Below, piece by piece: positions 54,778 through 64,000 of a stretch of 64,000 nucleotides of DNA. This DNA comes from Candidatus Thalassolituus haligoni (GTDB taxonomy: Bacteria > Pseudomonadota > Gammaproteobacteria > Pseudomonadales > Oceanobacteraceae), in the NCBI RefSeq assembly GCF_041222825.1, contig NZ_CP139482.1:1457001-1521000 (forward strand), given 5' to 3'. The notes below the pieces were generated by a model. That model was not told the DNA's origin. It did not search any database and worked only from the letters and a program-made list of their open reading frames with translations. A program made the translations under genes and the position numbers. Every line of letters starts with the position of its first letter. The first letter of the stretch is position 1.

Positions 54778-55632
54778 ATGGCGAACGTATCGGCCGCTCT
54801 GGTTAAAGAACTGCGTGAACGTACTGGTCTGGGTATGATGGAGTGCAAAAAAGCTCTGACTGCCAATGACGGTGATATCGACAAAGCAATTGAAGACCTG
54901 CGTAAGAATTCCGGTCTGAAAGCGGCCAAGAAAGCTGACCGTACTGCTGCCGAAGGCAAGCTGCGTATTCAGGTTCAGGACGGTGTTGCGTTTGTTGTAG
55001 AAGTGAACTCCGAGACTGACTTTGCTGCTGGCGATTCAAACTTCAATGCCTTTGCAGATCTGGTGGTTGCCAAACTGGCAGATACTCGTGAGACCGACGT
55101 TGCCAAGCTGATGGCAGGCGACCTGGAAGAGGCGCGTATGGCGCTGGTTCAGAAGATCGGTGAGAACATTACTGTTCGTCGTCCGGTGGTTATTGAGGCC
55201 GGTGTTGTGGGAGCTTACCTGCACTCCAATGGCAAGGTTGGCTGTGTGGTGGCATTGAATGGTGGTAGTGAAGACGTCGCCAAAGACATTGCCATGCACG
55301 TCACTGCATCCAGCCCTCGTGTGGTTCGTGGTGAAGACATGCCCGCAGAAGTGCTGGAAAAAGAAAAAGAAATTATCAAGGCGCAGCCAGATATGGCAGG
55401 CAAGCCGGATGCGATCGTTGAAAAAATGATGGTTGGTCGTATCAACAAGTTCCTGAAAGAAAACAGCTTGCTGGATCAGCCGTTCGTCAAGAACCCTGAT
55501 CAGACTGTTGGTCAGCTGGCGAAAGAAGCCGGTGCTGACGTTGTTTCTTTCATCCGTATGGAAGTGGGTGAAGGTATCGAAGTTGAGAAAGTAGACTTCG
55601 CTGCAGAGGTTGCTGCACAGCTGAAAGGCTGA
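54778..55632 (+). CDS. tsf: elongation factor Ts
   Basis: Guanine nucleotide exchange factor for EF-Tu. N-terminal UBA-like domain [20 protein letters not shown], then [11 protein letters not shown] (core motif TDFV-like), and C-terminal [17 protein letters not shown]. 284 residues. Ribosome-binding AGAGGA upstream. Confidence 0.98.
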   Translation: MANVSAALVKELRERTGLGMMECKKALTANDGDIDKAIEDLRKNSGLKAAKKADRTAAEGKLRIQVQDGVAFVVEVNSETDFAAGDSNFNAFADLVVAKLADTRETDVAKLMAGDLEEARMALVQKIGENITVRRPVVIEAGVVGAYLHSNGKVGCVVALNGGSEDVAKDIAMHVTASSPRVVRGEDMPAEVLEKEKEIIKAQPDMAGKPDAIVEKMMVGRINKFLKENSLLDQPFVKNPDQTVGQLAKEAGADVVSFIRMEVGEGIEVEKVDFAAEVAAQLKG

Positions 55633-55672
55633 TACAAAATCGGGGCAAAACATCAGGGATTGTCCCAACCTG

Positions 55673-55698
55673 AATATGCCGGGGTCGCCCGGCATATT
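55673..55698 (+). terminator. strong hairpin between tsf and pyrH
   Basis: Perfect 11-bp stem aatatgccggg / cccggcatatt with a 4-base loop, but only a short T run. It may attenuate or protect the tsf mRNA end. Confidence 0.5.
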
Positions 55699-55728
55699 TG
55701 TATCCAATACACGCTAATGGAGTCGGTC

Positions 55729-56463
55729 ATGGCTAAACAGCAGAGTCCTAAATACAAACGTATCTTGTTAAAGCTGAGTGGCGAAGCCCTGATGGGTGAG
55801 CTGGATTTCGGCATTGATCCCAAAGTGCTGGATCGTATGGCGCTGGAAATTGGGCAGCTCAAGGGTATTGGTGTTCAGGTTGGTCTGGTTATTGGTGGTG
55901 GGAACCTGTTTCGCGGCAAGAAACTGAGCGAATCGGGTCTGGATCGTGTCGCCGGAGATCACATGGGGATGCTGGCAACCGTTATGAATGCCCTGGCGAT
56001 GCGGGATGCGCTGGAGCGCGCCAATATTACCACGCGAGTCATGTCTGCGATTCCGATGAGTGGCGTGGTCGATCATTATGACCGTCGCAGTGCTATTCGT
56101 GCGCTGGATATTGGGGATGTGGTTATTTTTGCTGCAGGTACCGGCAATCCTTTTTTTACTACCGACTCGGCGGCTTGTTTGCGTGGCATCGAGATCAATG
56201 CTGACGTGGTAATGAAAGCCACCAACGTGGATGGTGTGTATACTGCAGACCCGAAGAAAGACCCCAGTGCGACCAAGTACGATACCCTGACTTATCAGGA
56301 AGTTCTGGAAAAGCAGCTGGGTGTGATGGATTTGACCGCTATATGCCTGGCGCGTGATCATCAAATGCCGCTGCGGGTCTACGATATGAATGAAGTTGGT
56401 GTGCTTGCCCGTCTGGTCACTGGCGGTGACGACGGCACATTGATTGTAAGCGAGGAACAATGA
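55729..56463 (+). CDS. pyrH: UMP kinase
   Basis: Makes UDP from UMP; hexameric amino-acid-kinase fold. [72 protein letters not shown] 55729 has GGAG six bases upstream; in-frame ATG 55717 (MESVMAKQQ) is less likely. 244 residues. frr follows with overlap. Confidence 0.97.
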   Translation: MAKQQSPKYKRILLKLSGEALMGELDFGIDPKVLDRMALEIGQLKGIGVQVGLVIGGGNLFRGKKLSESGLDRVAGDHMGMLATVMNALAMRDALERANITTRVMSAIPMSGVVDHYDRRSAIRALDIGDVVIFAAGTGNPFFTTDSAACLRGIEINADVVMKATNVDGVYTADPKKDPSATKYDTLTYQEVLEKQLGVMDLTAICLARDHQMPLRVYDMNEVGVLARLVTGGDDGTLIVSEEQ

Positions 56464-56465
56464 GT

Positions 56466-57023
56466 ATGATCGAAGATATTAAGCAAGATGCAGAAGAACG
56501 AATGGGCAAAAGTGTGTCCTCATTGCTGGATGCCTTCAAGCGTGTACGTACCGGCCGGGCGAACCCCGCCATTCTTGATAACATCAGCGTTGATTATTAC
56601 GGAACCGCGACACCGATTGCTCAGGCAGCCAATGTGATTGTTGAAGATGGCCGTACGCTGGCGATCAATCCATGGGAAAAAGCCATGGTCACGGTGATTG
56701 AACGGGCTATTCTCAAGTCTGATCTGGGTCTGAATCCGAACACCTCCGGTGATACCATTCGCCTGCATATGCCGATGCTGACCGAAGAAACCCGCAAGGA
56801 TTTTATCAAGCTGGCGCGTTCAGAGGCCGAAAAAGGGCGAGTTTCCATTCGCAACATTCGTCGCGATGCCAATGGCAGCATCAAAGAGCTGCTGAAAGAA
56901 AAAATGATCTCCGAAGATGAAGAGCGCAGTGGTGAGGATCAGATTCAGAAGCTGACCGATAAGTTTATCGCCGAAGTGGATGCTCATCTGGCGCAGAAAG
57001 AAAAAGATCTGATGCAGGTCTGA
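56466..57023 (+). CDS. frr: ribosome recycling factor
   Basis: Releases the post-termination ribosome with [85 protein letters not shown] 56466 matches the usual N terminus; ATG 56460, which overlaps the pyrH stop and has the closer GAGG, would add Met-Ser. 185 residues. Confidence 0.97.
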   Translation: MIEDIKQDAEERMGKSVSSLLDAFKRVRTGRANPAILDNISVDYYGTATPIAQAANVIVEDGRTLAINPWEKAMVTVIERAILKSDLGLNPNTSGDTIRLHMPMLTEETRKDFIKLARSEAEKGRVSIRNIRRDANGSIKELLKEKMISEDEERSGEDQIQKLTDKFIAEVDAHLAQKEKDLMQV

Positions 57024-57032
57024 TTATTCTTC

Positions 57033-57800
57033 ATGTCTACCAGTATCGATGATAAAAACGCGGCTGTTGGCCGCGTTCCCCGTCATGTTGCCATGATTAT
57101 GGATGGCAACAATCGCTGGGCCAAATCGCGTCATTTGCCAGGTATCGCCGGCCATAAGGCGGGGGTTGATGCTGTGCGTCAGGCGGTTGAAGTGTCGGCG
57201 CGGGCAGGGGTCGAGGTATTGACCCTGTTTGCTTTTTCCAGTGAAAACTGGCGTCGTCCGGCAGCGGAGGTGTCTGCACTCATGCAGCTCTTTACGGTTG
57301 CGTTGGAGCGGGAAGTCAAACGGCTGCATCGTAATAAACTGCGACTGGTCGTCATGGGCGATAAAAACGGTTTTTCGGCACGTATTCAAAAGTTGATTGC
57401 CGATGCGGAGACGCTGACAGCGAACAATACTGGCATGGTCATCGTGATTGCCGCCAATTATGGTGGTCAGTGGGACATTGCCCAGGCTTGTCGGAAAATG
57501 GCGATTGAGGTACAGCAAGGACGTCTGGATCCCGCTGATATCAACGAACATACCTTGCATCAATACACCTGGCTGAGCGAATATCCGGCACCGGATTTAT
57601 TGATTCGCACCGGCGGCGAACAACGTATCAGTAACTTTATGTTGTGGCAGTGCGCGTATAGCGAGCTGTATTTTTCTCCGGTGTATTGGCCAGACTTTAA
57701 AGAACAAGAATATCGCCAGGCGCTTGAATCCTTTGCGGATCGAACCCGTCGCTTTGGCCGAACTGATGACCAGCTGAAGGAAACCGCCAGCCGTGTTTAA
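57033..57800 (+). CDS. uppS: undecaprenyl diphosphate synthase
   Basis: cis-prenyltransferase that makes the C55 lipid carrier. PRHVAMIMDGNNRWAKSRHL with the catalytic Asp near residue 25, GVEVLTLFAFSSENWRRP, PAPDLLIRTGGEQRISNFML and SELYFSPVYWPDF. 255 residues. The cdsA start overlaps its end by 8 bases. Confidence 0.97.
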   Translation: MSTSIDDKNAAVGRVPRHVAMIMDGNNRWAKSRHLPGIAGHKAGVDAVRQAVEVSARAGVEVLTLFAFSSENWRRPAAEVSALMQLFTVALEREVKRLHRNKLRLVVMGDKNGFSARIQKLIADAETLTANNTGMVIVIAANYGGQWDIAQACRKMAIEVQQGRLDPADINEHTLHQYTWLSEYPAPDLLIRTGGEQRISNFMLWQCAYSELYFSPVYWPDFKEQEYRQALESFADRTRRFGRTDDQLKETASRV

Positions 57801-58638
57801 ACAGCGTGTGATCACCGCTCTGGTGCTCGCTCCCCTGATGGTCATCGGCATTTTCTTTTTGCCGTTGAAACAATTTGCCATCTTTATTGCCGCCATTGCC
57901 ACTATTGGAGCCTGGGAATGGGCCAATATCGCGGGTTATGAGCGTCGCTGGGGACGGGTTGCCTACGCCTTGATGGTGTTTGTTTGTCTTTATATCAGTG
58001 CCCGTGTCCTCCGGATTCGCCCGGAGTTACTGGTGTATTACCTCGCCGTTGGAGCGTTGTGGTGGATCGTCGCCTTTGCCCTGGTCAAACGTTATCCCGG
58101 CGGAACCAGTTTATGGACTTCCCGCCCGGTCAGAGGGGCGCTGGGTCTGTGTGTGCTGGTGCCAATGTGGGTCGGTTTCATGCACCTCAAGGTACAACCT
58201 CACAGCTCATTGTTGATTATTTTTGTGATGCTGATTGTCTGGGGCGCAGATACCGGTGCCTATTTTTCTGGCAAGCGCTGGGGAAATACCAAGCTCGCTC
58301 CCCATGTCAGTCCGGGTAAGTCCTGGGCTGGGTTCTGGGGTGGGCTGGCGACCGCAGCTCTGGTCGCGATACTGTTTGGTTTGGGGCTGGATCGTTGGCT
58401 GCAACCGATGTCGCGTGACGATTATTTGCAAATGTTACTGATTGCCGTAATCACCATGGTTGTTTCCGTACTCGGGGATTTGGTCGAAAGCATGATGAAA
58501 CGCCATCGCGGTATAAAAGACAGCTCGTCGCTGTTGCCGGGACACGGCGGGGTGCTGGATCGGATCGACAGTATGGCGGCAGCGGTTCCGGTATTTGCCT
58601 TATGTATTCACCTGCTTGATTGGGGGTTTGGTCAATGA
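57793..58638 (+). CDS. cdsA: phosphatidate cytidylyltransferase
   Basis: Integral membrane enzyme that makes CDP-diacylglycerol, next after PlsB/PlsC in phospholipid synthesis. Several membrane helices; family signature [20 protein letters not shown] followed by GGVLDRIDS near residues 232-260. GTG 57793. 281 residues. Stop overlaps the dxr start (ATGA). Confidence 0.95.
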   Translation: MFKQRVITALVLAPLMVIGIFFLPLKQFAIFIAAIATIGAWEWANIAGYERRWGRVAYALMVFVCLYISARVLRIRPELLVYYLAVGALWWIVAFALVKRYPGGTSLWTSRPVRGALGLCVLVPMWVGFMHLKVQPHSSLLIIFVMLIVWGADTGAYFSGKRWGNTKLAPHVSPGKSWAGFWGGLATAALVAILFGLGLDRWLQPMSRDDYLQMLLIAVITMVVSVLGDLVESMMKRHRGIKDSSSLLPGHGGVLDRIDSMAAAVPVFALCIHLLDWGFGQ

Positions 58639-59828
58639 TCCGTGCAGTGACCATCTTGGGAGCGACGGGATCGATTGGTAGCAGCACACTGGATGTGATC
58701 GCCCGTCATCCTGAGCGTTACCGGGTTTTTGCACTGACCGCTGCTACTAATGCAGAAAAACTGGCTGCTCAGGTGCTTAAACACTCGCCTGATTATGCGG
58801 TCATGCTGGATAACATCGGTGCCGATGCGGTTCGTTGTCGGCTGCCTGCCGGTCACCCTACCCAGGTCTTGTCTGGTGAGGAGGCGTTAGCCTGGGTCGC
58901 AGGCCATGAGGATACCGATATGGTGATGGCGGCGATTGTTGGTGCTGCCGGATTGTTGCCATCGCTGGCCGCCGCCCGCGCCGGTAAACGTGTATTGCTG
59001 GCCAATAAAGAAGCGCTGGTGATGGCTGGGCCTCTCTTTATGGAGGCCATCAAACAGGGTGGGGCCGAGTTACTGCCCATTGATAGCGAACATAATGCGA
59101 TTTTCCAGTCGCTACCTGAACACTACGGTGGCCACTTTGCTCCGCATGGTATCAGCAAGATTTTATTGACGGCTTCCGGTGGCCCATTCCGGGGTTGGCA
59201 GTCTGCAGAGCTTGAAGCGGTCACCCCGGCCCAGGCGGTTGCTCATCCGAACTGGTCCATGGGGCAAAAAATCTCGGTCGATTCCGCCACCCTGATGAAC
59301 AAGGGACTGGAGTTGATCGAAGCCTGTTTTCTGTTTAACTGCCAACCGGATCAGGTTCAGGTGGTGGTGCATCCCCAAAGTGTTATCCATAGTCTGGTGC
59401 AATATTGTGATGGTTCGGTCATGGCTCAGTTGGGCCAGCCCGATATGCGTACTCCGATTGCCTACGGTCTTGCCTGGCCAGAACGAATCACTTCCGGCGT
59501 TGCGCCATTGGATCTGGTGACGATTGGCCGGTTTGATTTTGAGGCCGCTGACGAAGAGACTTTTCCCTGTTTGGCTCTGGCTCGACGGGCATTTAGCGTG
59601 GGTGGCACCATGCCAACGGTATTAAACGCTGCTAACGAAATTGCCGTTGAGGCATTCCTTGGGGAACGAATTCCCTTCAGTACCATTCCAACGCTCGTCG
59701 AACGGGTGATGGATGCCCATGAAGCGACAACGGTGAAGAGTCTGGAGACGGTACTGATGGCTGATCAGTGGGCCCGTAATCAGGCGATCCTGTTGCTGCA
59801 AGGTTCTGTAAACGAGGTGGATGCGTGA
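58635..59828 (+). CDS. dxr: 1-deoxy-D-xylulose 5-phosphate reductoisomerase
   Basis: Second MEP-pathway enzyme; NADPH-dependent. NADPH loop [43 protein letters not shown] (metal/substrate), [32 protein letters not shown] 58635 is coupled to cdsA. 397 residues. Confidence 0.97.
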   Translation: MIRAVTILGATGSIGSSTLDVIARHPERYRVFALTAATNAEKLAAQVLKHSPDYAVMLDNIGADAVRCRLPAGHPTQVLSGEEALAWVAGHEDTDMVMAAIVGAAGLLPSLAAARAGKRVLLANKEALVMAGPLFMEAIKQGGAELLPIDSEHNAIFQSLPEHYGGHFAPHGISKILLTASGGPFRGWQSAELEAVTPAQAVAHPNWSMGQKISVDSATLMNKGLELIEACFLFNCQPDQVQVVVHPQSVIHSLVQYCDGSVMAQLGQPDMRTPIAYGLAWPERITSGVAPLDLVTIGRFDFEAADEETFPCLALARRAFSVGGTMPTVLNAANEIAVEAFLGERIPFSTIPTLVERVMDAHEATTVKSLETVLMADQWARNQAILLLQGSVNEVDA

Positions 59829-61165
59829 CAATTCTCTGGTTTATCGTCGCCATCAGTGTGCTGGTGGTGGTTCATGAATACGGTCATTTCTGGGCTGCCC
59901 GCCGTTGCGGTGTCCAGGTGCTGCGGTTTTCAGTGGGGTTTGGCAATCCATTGTTTTCTGTACGGGACAAGCGTGGAACCGAATACTCGGTGGCACCGTT
60001 ACCCTTGGGTGGCTACGTTAAGATGCTGGATGAACGCGAAGCCGAGGTGCCCGCGCATTTAAAGGATCAAAGCTTCAACAGTAAATCGGTTTCACAGCGT
60101 AATTTTATTGCTGCCGCAGGCCCATTCGCCAATTTTATTTTTGCCATTCTGGCTTACTGGGTGCTGTTTATGGTCGGCACTACCGGTGTGATATCAGATG
60201 TTGGCCGGGTAGTTGATGATTCCCCGGCGGCCGTTGCTGGCATTGAGGCGGGTGATCGTATCGTCGCTGTTGATGGTCACCAGACGACCACCTGGGAAGA
60301 TGTTAACTGGCGCTTGATCAATCATTTGGGCGAAAGCGGTCATATTGCCTTGACGCTTGAAGACAGTAATCGCATTCAGCGACCCGTGCAGCTGGCGATT
60401 CAGAACTGGCTGTCCGAGAGCGAACAGCCCGATCCAATGGGGTCTCTGGGGATTCAGCCGCGCCAGCTTGAGGTGCCGGCGCTGGTCGGTTCTGTGGTCG
60501 AAGGCAGCGCTGCAGAACAAGCCGGTTTTTTGCCTGGCGACAAGGTGGTTGCGGTTGACGGCATGGCGATCAAGGACTGGTTTGCCTGGGTCGAGCTGGT
60601 GCAGCAACGTGCCGGTGTCGAACTGCAGGTTGAGGTGTTGCGTGATGGTAACAGGCAAACGCTGACCCTGTTACCCGGCAGCCGTACGCTGGACGATGGT
60701 CGCCAGATCGGATTTGCCGGAGTGGGTACGGTGCAACCTGAAGTTCCGACAGAATGGTTGAGTACCAGTTCGGCCGATCCATTGACGGCGATGCTGCGTG
60801 CAACGGGCAAAACCTGGGATCTGATTACTTTTACCCTTGATTCCCTTTGGAAAATGTTGGCAGGCGATCTCTCGGTAAAGAACTTGAGTGGCCCTATTAC
60901 CATTGCTAAAGTAGCCGGCGCTTCGGCCTCGGGAGGGCTGGAATCCTTTATACAATTTCTGGCGTTGCTCAGTGTATCACTGGGTGTGCTGAATTTATTG
61001 CCGGTACCCATGCTGGATGGTGGTCATATTCTGTTTAATCTGGCAGAAGCCGTAACCGGCAAACCACTACCGGAACGGGTACAGACAGTGGCGATGCAGA
61101 TGGGCATTGTGATGCTGTTCAGCCTCATGGCAGTTGCCTTTTATAACGATATCGGTCGACTTTAA
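59825..61165 (+). CDS. rseP: site-2 protease RseP
   Basis: Inner-membrane zinc protease that cleaves RseA and remnant signal peptides, releasing sigma E under envelope stress. HEYGH zinc site in [20 protein letters not shown] (residues 12-31), two PDZ domains ([40 protein letters not shown]), C-terminal [17 protein letters not shown] with the third ligand. GTG 59825 overlaps the dxr stop. 446 residues. bamA follows. Confidence 0.96.
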   Translation: MTILWFIVAISVLVVVHEYGHFWAARRCGVQVLRFSVGFGNPLFSVRDKRGTEYSVAPLPLGGYVKMLDEREAEVPAHLKDQSFNSKSVSQRNFIAAAGPFANFIFAILAYWVLFMVGTTGVISDVGRVVDDSPAAVAGIEAGDRIVAVDGHQTTTWEDVNWRLINHLGESGHIALTLEDSNRIQRPVQLAIQNWLSESEQPDPMGSLGIQPRQLEVPALVGSVVEGSAAEQAGFLPGDKVVAVDGMAIKDWFAWVELVQQRAGVELQVEVLRDGNRQTLTLLPGSRTLDDGRQIGFAGVGTVQPEVPTEWLSTSSADPLTAMLRATGKTWDLITFTLDSLWKMLAGDLSVKNLSGPITIAKVAGASASGGLESFIQFLALLSVSLGVLNLLPVPMLDGGHILFNLAEAVTGKPLPERVQTVAMQMGIVMLFSLMAVAFYNDIGRL

Positions 61166-61201
61166 CTTTCGAAAGTCGCGTAATTTTGGATTACATTTTT
61201 C

Positions 61202-63763
61202 ATGCGTTCGCTGCTGTTTTCCCTGCTTGTTGGGCTGTTTTCTTCGATTGCCTGTGCTGATGATTCATTTGTAATTGAAGATATTCGTCTTGAGGGGCTG
61301 CAGCGAGTGTCTGCAGGTACCGTGTTTGAGCGGCTGCCGATCAATGCGGGTGACCGGATTGACGGCAATCGCCTGGCAGACGTCTCACGGCGTTTGTTTG
61401 CTACCGGCTTTTTTAACGACATCAAGGTGTATCGTGACGGCCAGGTGCTGATCTTCCAACTGGTTGAGTTACCAACCATTACCCAAATTGAACTCGAAGG
61501 CAACTCGGCTATTCCGGATGATGTGCTGCTGGATAACCTCAAGCTGGCCGGTTTGGCAGAAGGGATGGTGTTCAAACGCTCGACACTGGAACGTATCGCG
61601 CTCGAACTGGAACGCCAGTACGTGATGCAGGGGCGTTACGATGCTCATATCGAAACCGTGGTTGAGGCACTGCCGCGTAATCGGGTGGCGCTGAAAATCA
61701 ACGTTGAAGAAGGCAATGTGGCGGCGATTGCGCACATCAATATTGTGGGTAACCAGGCGTTTTCGGATGACGAGTTGCTGAAACAGTTCAGCTTGCAGGA
61801 ATCCAACTTCTGGTCCTGGTACGCTGGCGATAACAAGTACTCACGGGAAAAACTGGCAGCAGATCAAGAAGCCCTGCGCTCGTATTACTACGATCGCGGC
61901 TACCTGCGTTTTAATATTGAATCCACCCAGGTCGCACTTGCGCCAGAAAAAGATGGTGTTTATATCACGGTGAACGTCACGGAAGGTGATGTCTATAAAG
62001 TCCGGGATATCAGGCTGGCGGGTAATCTGGTACTGGATGAAGACGAATTCAAACGTTTCTACAATATTCAGCCTGGTGACGTTTTCTCGCGCAGCAAGGT
62101 ACTGTCTAGCAGTGAAGGCATGATTCGCCGCCTGGGTAATGACGGTTATACCTTTGCCAAGGTGGATGGCAGCCCCAAACCCGATGACGAAACACTGGAA
62201 GTTGACCTGACCTTTTTTGTCGAGCCAGGACGACGCACCTATGTTCGCAGTGTCAATTTCAGTGGTAACGACAGCACCATGGATGAAGTGTTACGCCGTG
62301 AAATGCTGCAAATGGAAGGTGGTTGGGCATCGACCGAAAAGATCGAAGCCGGTAAAAACCGTCTTAACCAATTGGGCTTTTTCAAAACCGTGACGGTTGA
62401 AACACCTGCGGTATCGGGGGCGGATGATCTGATTGACGTTGACTACAACGTTGAAGAACAAATGAATGGCAGTCTGAACTTCAACATCGGTTATGCCGGT
62501 GGCAGCGGTATGATTCTGGGTGCCAGTGTCAGCCAGAATAATTTTCTGGGTTCCGGCAATCGCATGAGCATGAGTGTGCAGAAGAACAAGACGGTGCAAT
62601 CGTACAACTTCTCTTTCCTCGATCCTTATTACACCATTGATGGTGTCAGTCGTGGCTTTAACTTGTTCTATCGGGAAACAGACTACAATAGCCTGAGCTC
62701 TGTCAGTGACTATCAAACCAATGCCAAGGGCGCCAGCGTGACGTTCGGATATCCGATCACCCGTCGCCAGCGACTGTCGATGAGCGCCGGATTTACCAAT
62801 ACCCATATGTTTGAAGGATCGACGGTTCCTGCCGAAATTCTGGAATTTCTGGATACCGAAGGGGATGACTTTGACGAGTACACCCTGGGTCTGAACTGGC
62901 GTTACAACGGCCTGAACCGGGGTATGTTCCCGACTGCCGGTATCGAACAAAAACTGTCGGTTGATCTGGGTGTTCCCGGCAGTGACCTGACGACTTACAA
63001 GCTGGGCTACACCGCCAACTACTACTTCCCCTTGTTTGAAGACTGGTCATTCCGGGTGCGGACAGAATTGGGCTACGCCAACGGTTATGGTGATCAGAAG
63101 CAATTGCCTTTCTTCAAGAACTTCCGTTCCGGCGGTCTTGGTTCGGTGCGTGGTTATACCAGCAACAGTCTGGGGCCACGCGGCTTGCCGGAGTACACGG
63201 TCGTACCTGTGGTACAAACCGATAGTGACGGCAATGTATTGTATGAGACCGATGAGCTGGGCAAGCCGGTGGTCGACTCATCAGCACCTACCGTGGTGTA
63301 TAAAACCGATGAAGATGGTGCTGCTGTTGCTGTTTCCAACTCCAGCCAGTACAAGCCAATTTACGACACCGACGCTGATGGCTCTGCGGTGACTGCGCCT
63401 GCCTATTATGAAACCGCTCGCTCACTGGGTGGTAATATGCTGGCCGAAGCGTCGTTGGAATTGATTTTTCCATTCCCGTTTGTTGAAGATCGCAGCTCAT
63501 TGCGTAGTGTGCTCTTCTTTGACGCTGGCAATACGTTTACTGATAGCTGCTATACCCCCAATGATGCGGATGTTCCTTCATTAACGTCACATCCGTATTG
63601 TACGGAGGGGTTGAACTTGTCTGATTTACGTTTGAGTACTGGTGTCGGCCTGACCTGGATAACAGCTATTGGTCCGCTGACCTTTGTATATTCGATACCA
63701 CTGAATGACCAGCGAGGGGATCGTACGGAAGGCTTCGAGTTCTCTCTTGGTCAGGTTTTTTAA
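61202..63763 (+). CDS. bamA: outer membrane protein assembly factor BamA
   Basis: Signal peptide [19 protein letters not shown], five POTRA domains (first [20 protein letters not shown]), 16-strand barrel ending [11 protein letters not shown]. The RGY loop-6 motif ([14 protein letters not shown]) is near residue 648. Between it and SLGGN the loop is about 95 residues long, near twice the E. coli length, and carries four degenerate Y-x-T-D-x-D-G repeats ([38 protein letters not shown]). 853 residues. Confidence 0.95.
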   Translation: MRSLLFSLLVGLFSSIACADDSFVIEDIRLEGLQRVSAGTVFERLPINAGDRIDGNRLADVSRRLFATGFFNDIKVYRDGQVLIFQLVELPTITQIELEGNSAIPDDVLLDNLKLAGLAEGMVFKRSTLERIALELERQYVMQGRYDAHIETVVEALPRNRVALKINVEEGNVAAIAHINIVGNQAFSDDELLKQFSLQESNFWSWYAGDNKYSREKLAADQEALRSYYYDRGYLRFNIESTQVALAPEKDGVYITVNVTEGDVYKVRDIRLAGNLVLDEDEFKRFYNIQPGDVFSRSKVLSSSEGMIRRLGNDGYTFAKVDGSPKPDDETLEVDLTFFVEPGRRTYVRSVNFSGNDSTMDEVLRREMLQMEGGWASTEKIEAGKNRLNQLGFFKTVTVETPAVSGADDLIDVDYNVEEQMNGSLNFNIGYAGGSGMILGASVSQNNFLGSGNRMSMSVQKNKTVQSYNFSFLDPYYTIDGVSRGFNLFYRETDYNSLSSVSDYQTNAKGASVTFGYPITRRQRLSMSAGFTNTHMFEGSTVPAEILEFLDTEGDDFDEYTLGLNWRYNGLNRGMFPTAGIEQKLSVDLGVPGSDLTTYKLGYTANYYFPLFEDWSFRVRTELGYANGYGDQKQLPFFKNFRSGGLGSVRGYTSNSLGPRGLPEYTVVPVVQTDSDGNVLYETDELGKPVVDSSAPTVVYKTDEDGAAVAVSNSSQYKPIYDTDADGSAVTAPAYYETARSLGGNMLAEASLELIFPFPFVEDRSSLRSVLFFDAGNTFTDSCYTPNDADVPSLTSHPYCTEGLNLSDLRLSTGVGLTWITAIGPLTFVYSIPLNDQRGDRTEGFEFSLGQVF

Positions 63764-63804
63764 TGCTGACATCCAGCACAATTGCAATTTAAAGGAGCAT
63801 TGGG

Positions 63805-64000
63805 ATGCGTGTTTTTCTGTTTTTGGTTGCTGTACTACTGTCACCGCTGGCGGCAGCTGAATTGAAGGTTGGCGTTGTGGATATGGAGCGTGCCCTGTTT
63901 CTGTCTGAAGAAGCCAAGTCCGGTGCGCAAAAGTTTGAAAAAGATAATGGCGCTGCCATCAGCAAAGTGCGTGAAATAGAAAAAGCCATGATGACGCTGA
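63805..64000 (+). CDS. skp: periplasmic chaperone Skp/OmpH, partial
   Basis: Runs off the right edge. Signal peptide MRVFLFLVAVLLSPLAAA, then ELKVGVVDMERALFLSEEAK and a coiled-coil start (KFEKDNGAAISKVREIEKAM). Chaperone for outer-membrane proteins on the way to BamA. ATG 63805 with AAAGGAG upstream. Location after bamA is the standard order. Confidence 0.92.
   Translation, partial: MRVFLFLVAVLLSPLAAAELKVGVVDMERALFLSEEAKSGAQKFEKDNGAAISKVREIEKAMMTL

Overview
The window comes from a gammaproteobacterial chromosome, probably a marine pseudomonad or Oceanospirillales relative. This rests on gene order: barA/gacS facing cysM-rlmD-relA-mazG; ppc next to adk-tsaB-uppP-rsmJ with plsB; suhB facing trmJ-cysE-iscRS-ndk-rlmN-pilF-ispG-hisS-yfgM-bamB-der; prfB-lysS; and glnD-map facing rpsB-tsf-pyrH-frr-uppS-cdsA-dxr-rseP-bamA-skp. 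I cannot fix the genus from sequence reading alone. Most of the window is dense single-copy housekeeping DNA with short gaps and many stop/start overlaps.

Layout: 1-7.2 kb holds the start of a BarA/GacS sensor kinase (apparent frameshift inside a 27-bp quasi-palindrome) and the cysM-rlmD-relA-mazG group (cysteine synthesis, 23S rRNA methylation, (p)ppGpp synthesis, NTP clean-up). 7.3-16.8 kb holds ppc, adk, tsaB, uppP, rsmJ, plsB and slyX. 16.9-31.7 kb holds a membrane-anchored cold-shock protein, a previously unlisted 32-codon ORF, a SuhB homologue that has lost much of its catalytic signature, trmJ-cysE, an isc locus reduced to iscRS, then ndk to der, a methyltransferase and gcvR.

32.2-41.8 kb is an accessory island between gcvR and prfB. 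It starts with the abutting ends of a dead IS3-family and a dead IS21-family element, then a truncated S4-domain gene, then an integron-type gene cassette (671 bp between two attC-like recombination points) carrying a BrnT/BrnA toxin-antitoxin pair on the opposite strand. A second truncated cassette follows. A 33-bp direct repeat brackets this part. Then comes a 48-residue membrane miniprotein and a complete type I Wadjet (jetABCD) anti-plasmid system, closed by a block of 21-22 bp tandem repeats.

41.9-64 kb returns to core genes: prfB with its programmed +1 frameshift, lysS, a large SEC-C/TPR-like protein of unknown function, a periplasmic M48 metalloprotease, a DEAD-box helicase, pirin, glnD, map, and the rpsB-to-skp translation/envelope-biogenesis cluster. 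BamA carries an unusually long extracellular loop 6 made of repeated Y-x-T-D-x-D-G units.

The Wadjet system is a known type. The less ordinary material is its setting (integron cassette debris, repeats and a new miniprotein), the degenerate SuhB, the shortened isc locus, the unlisted small ORFs and the structured ppc-adk gap.
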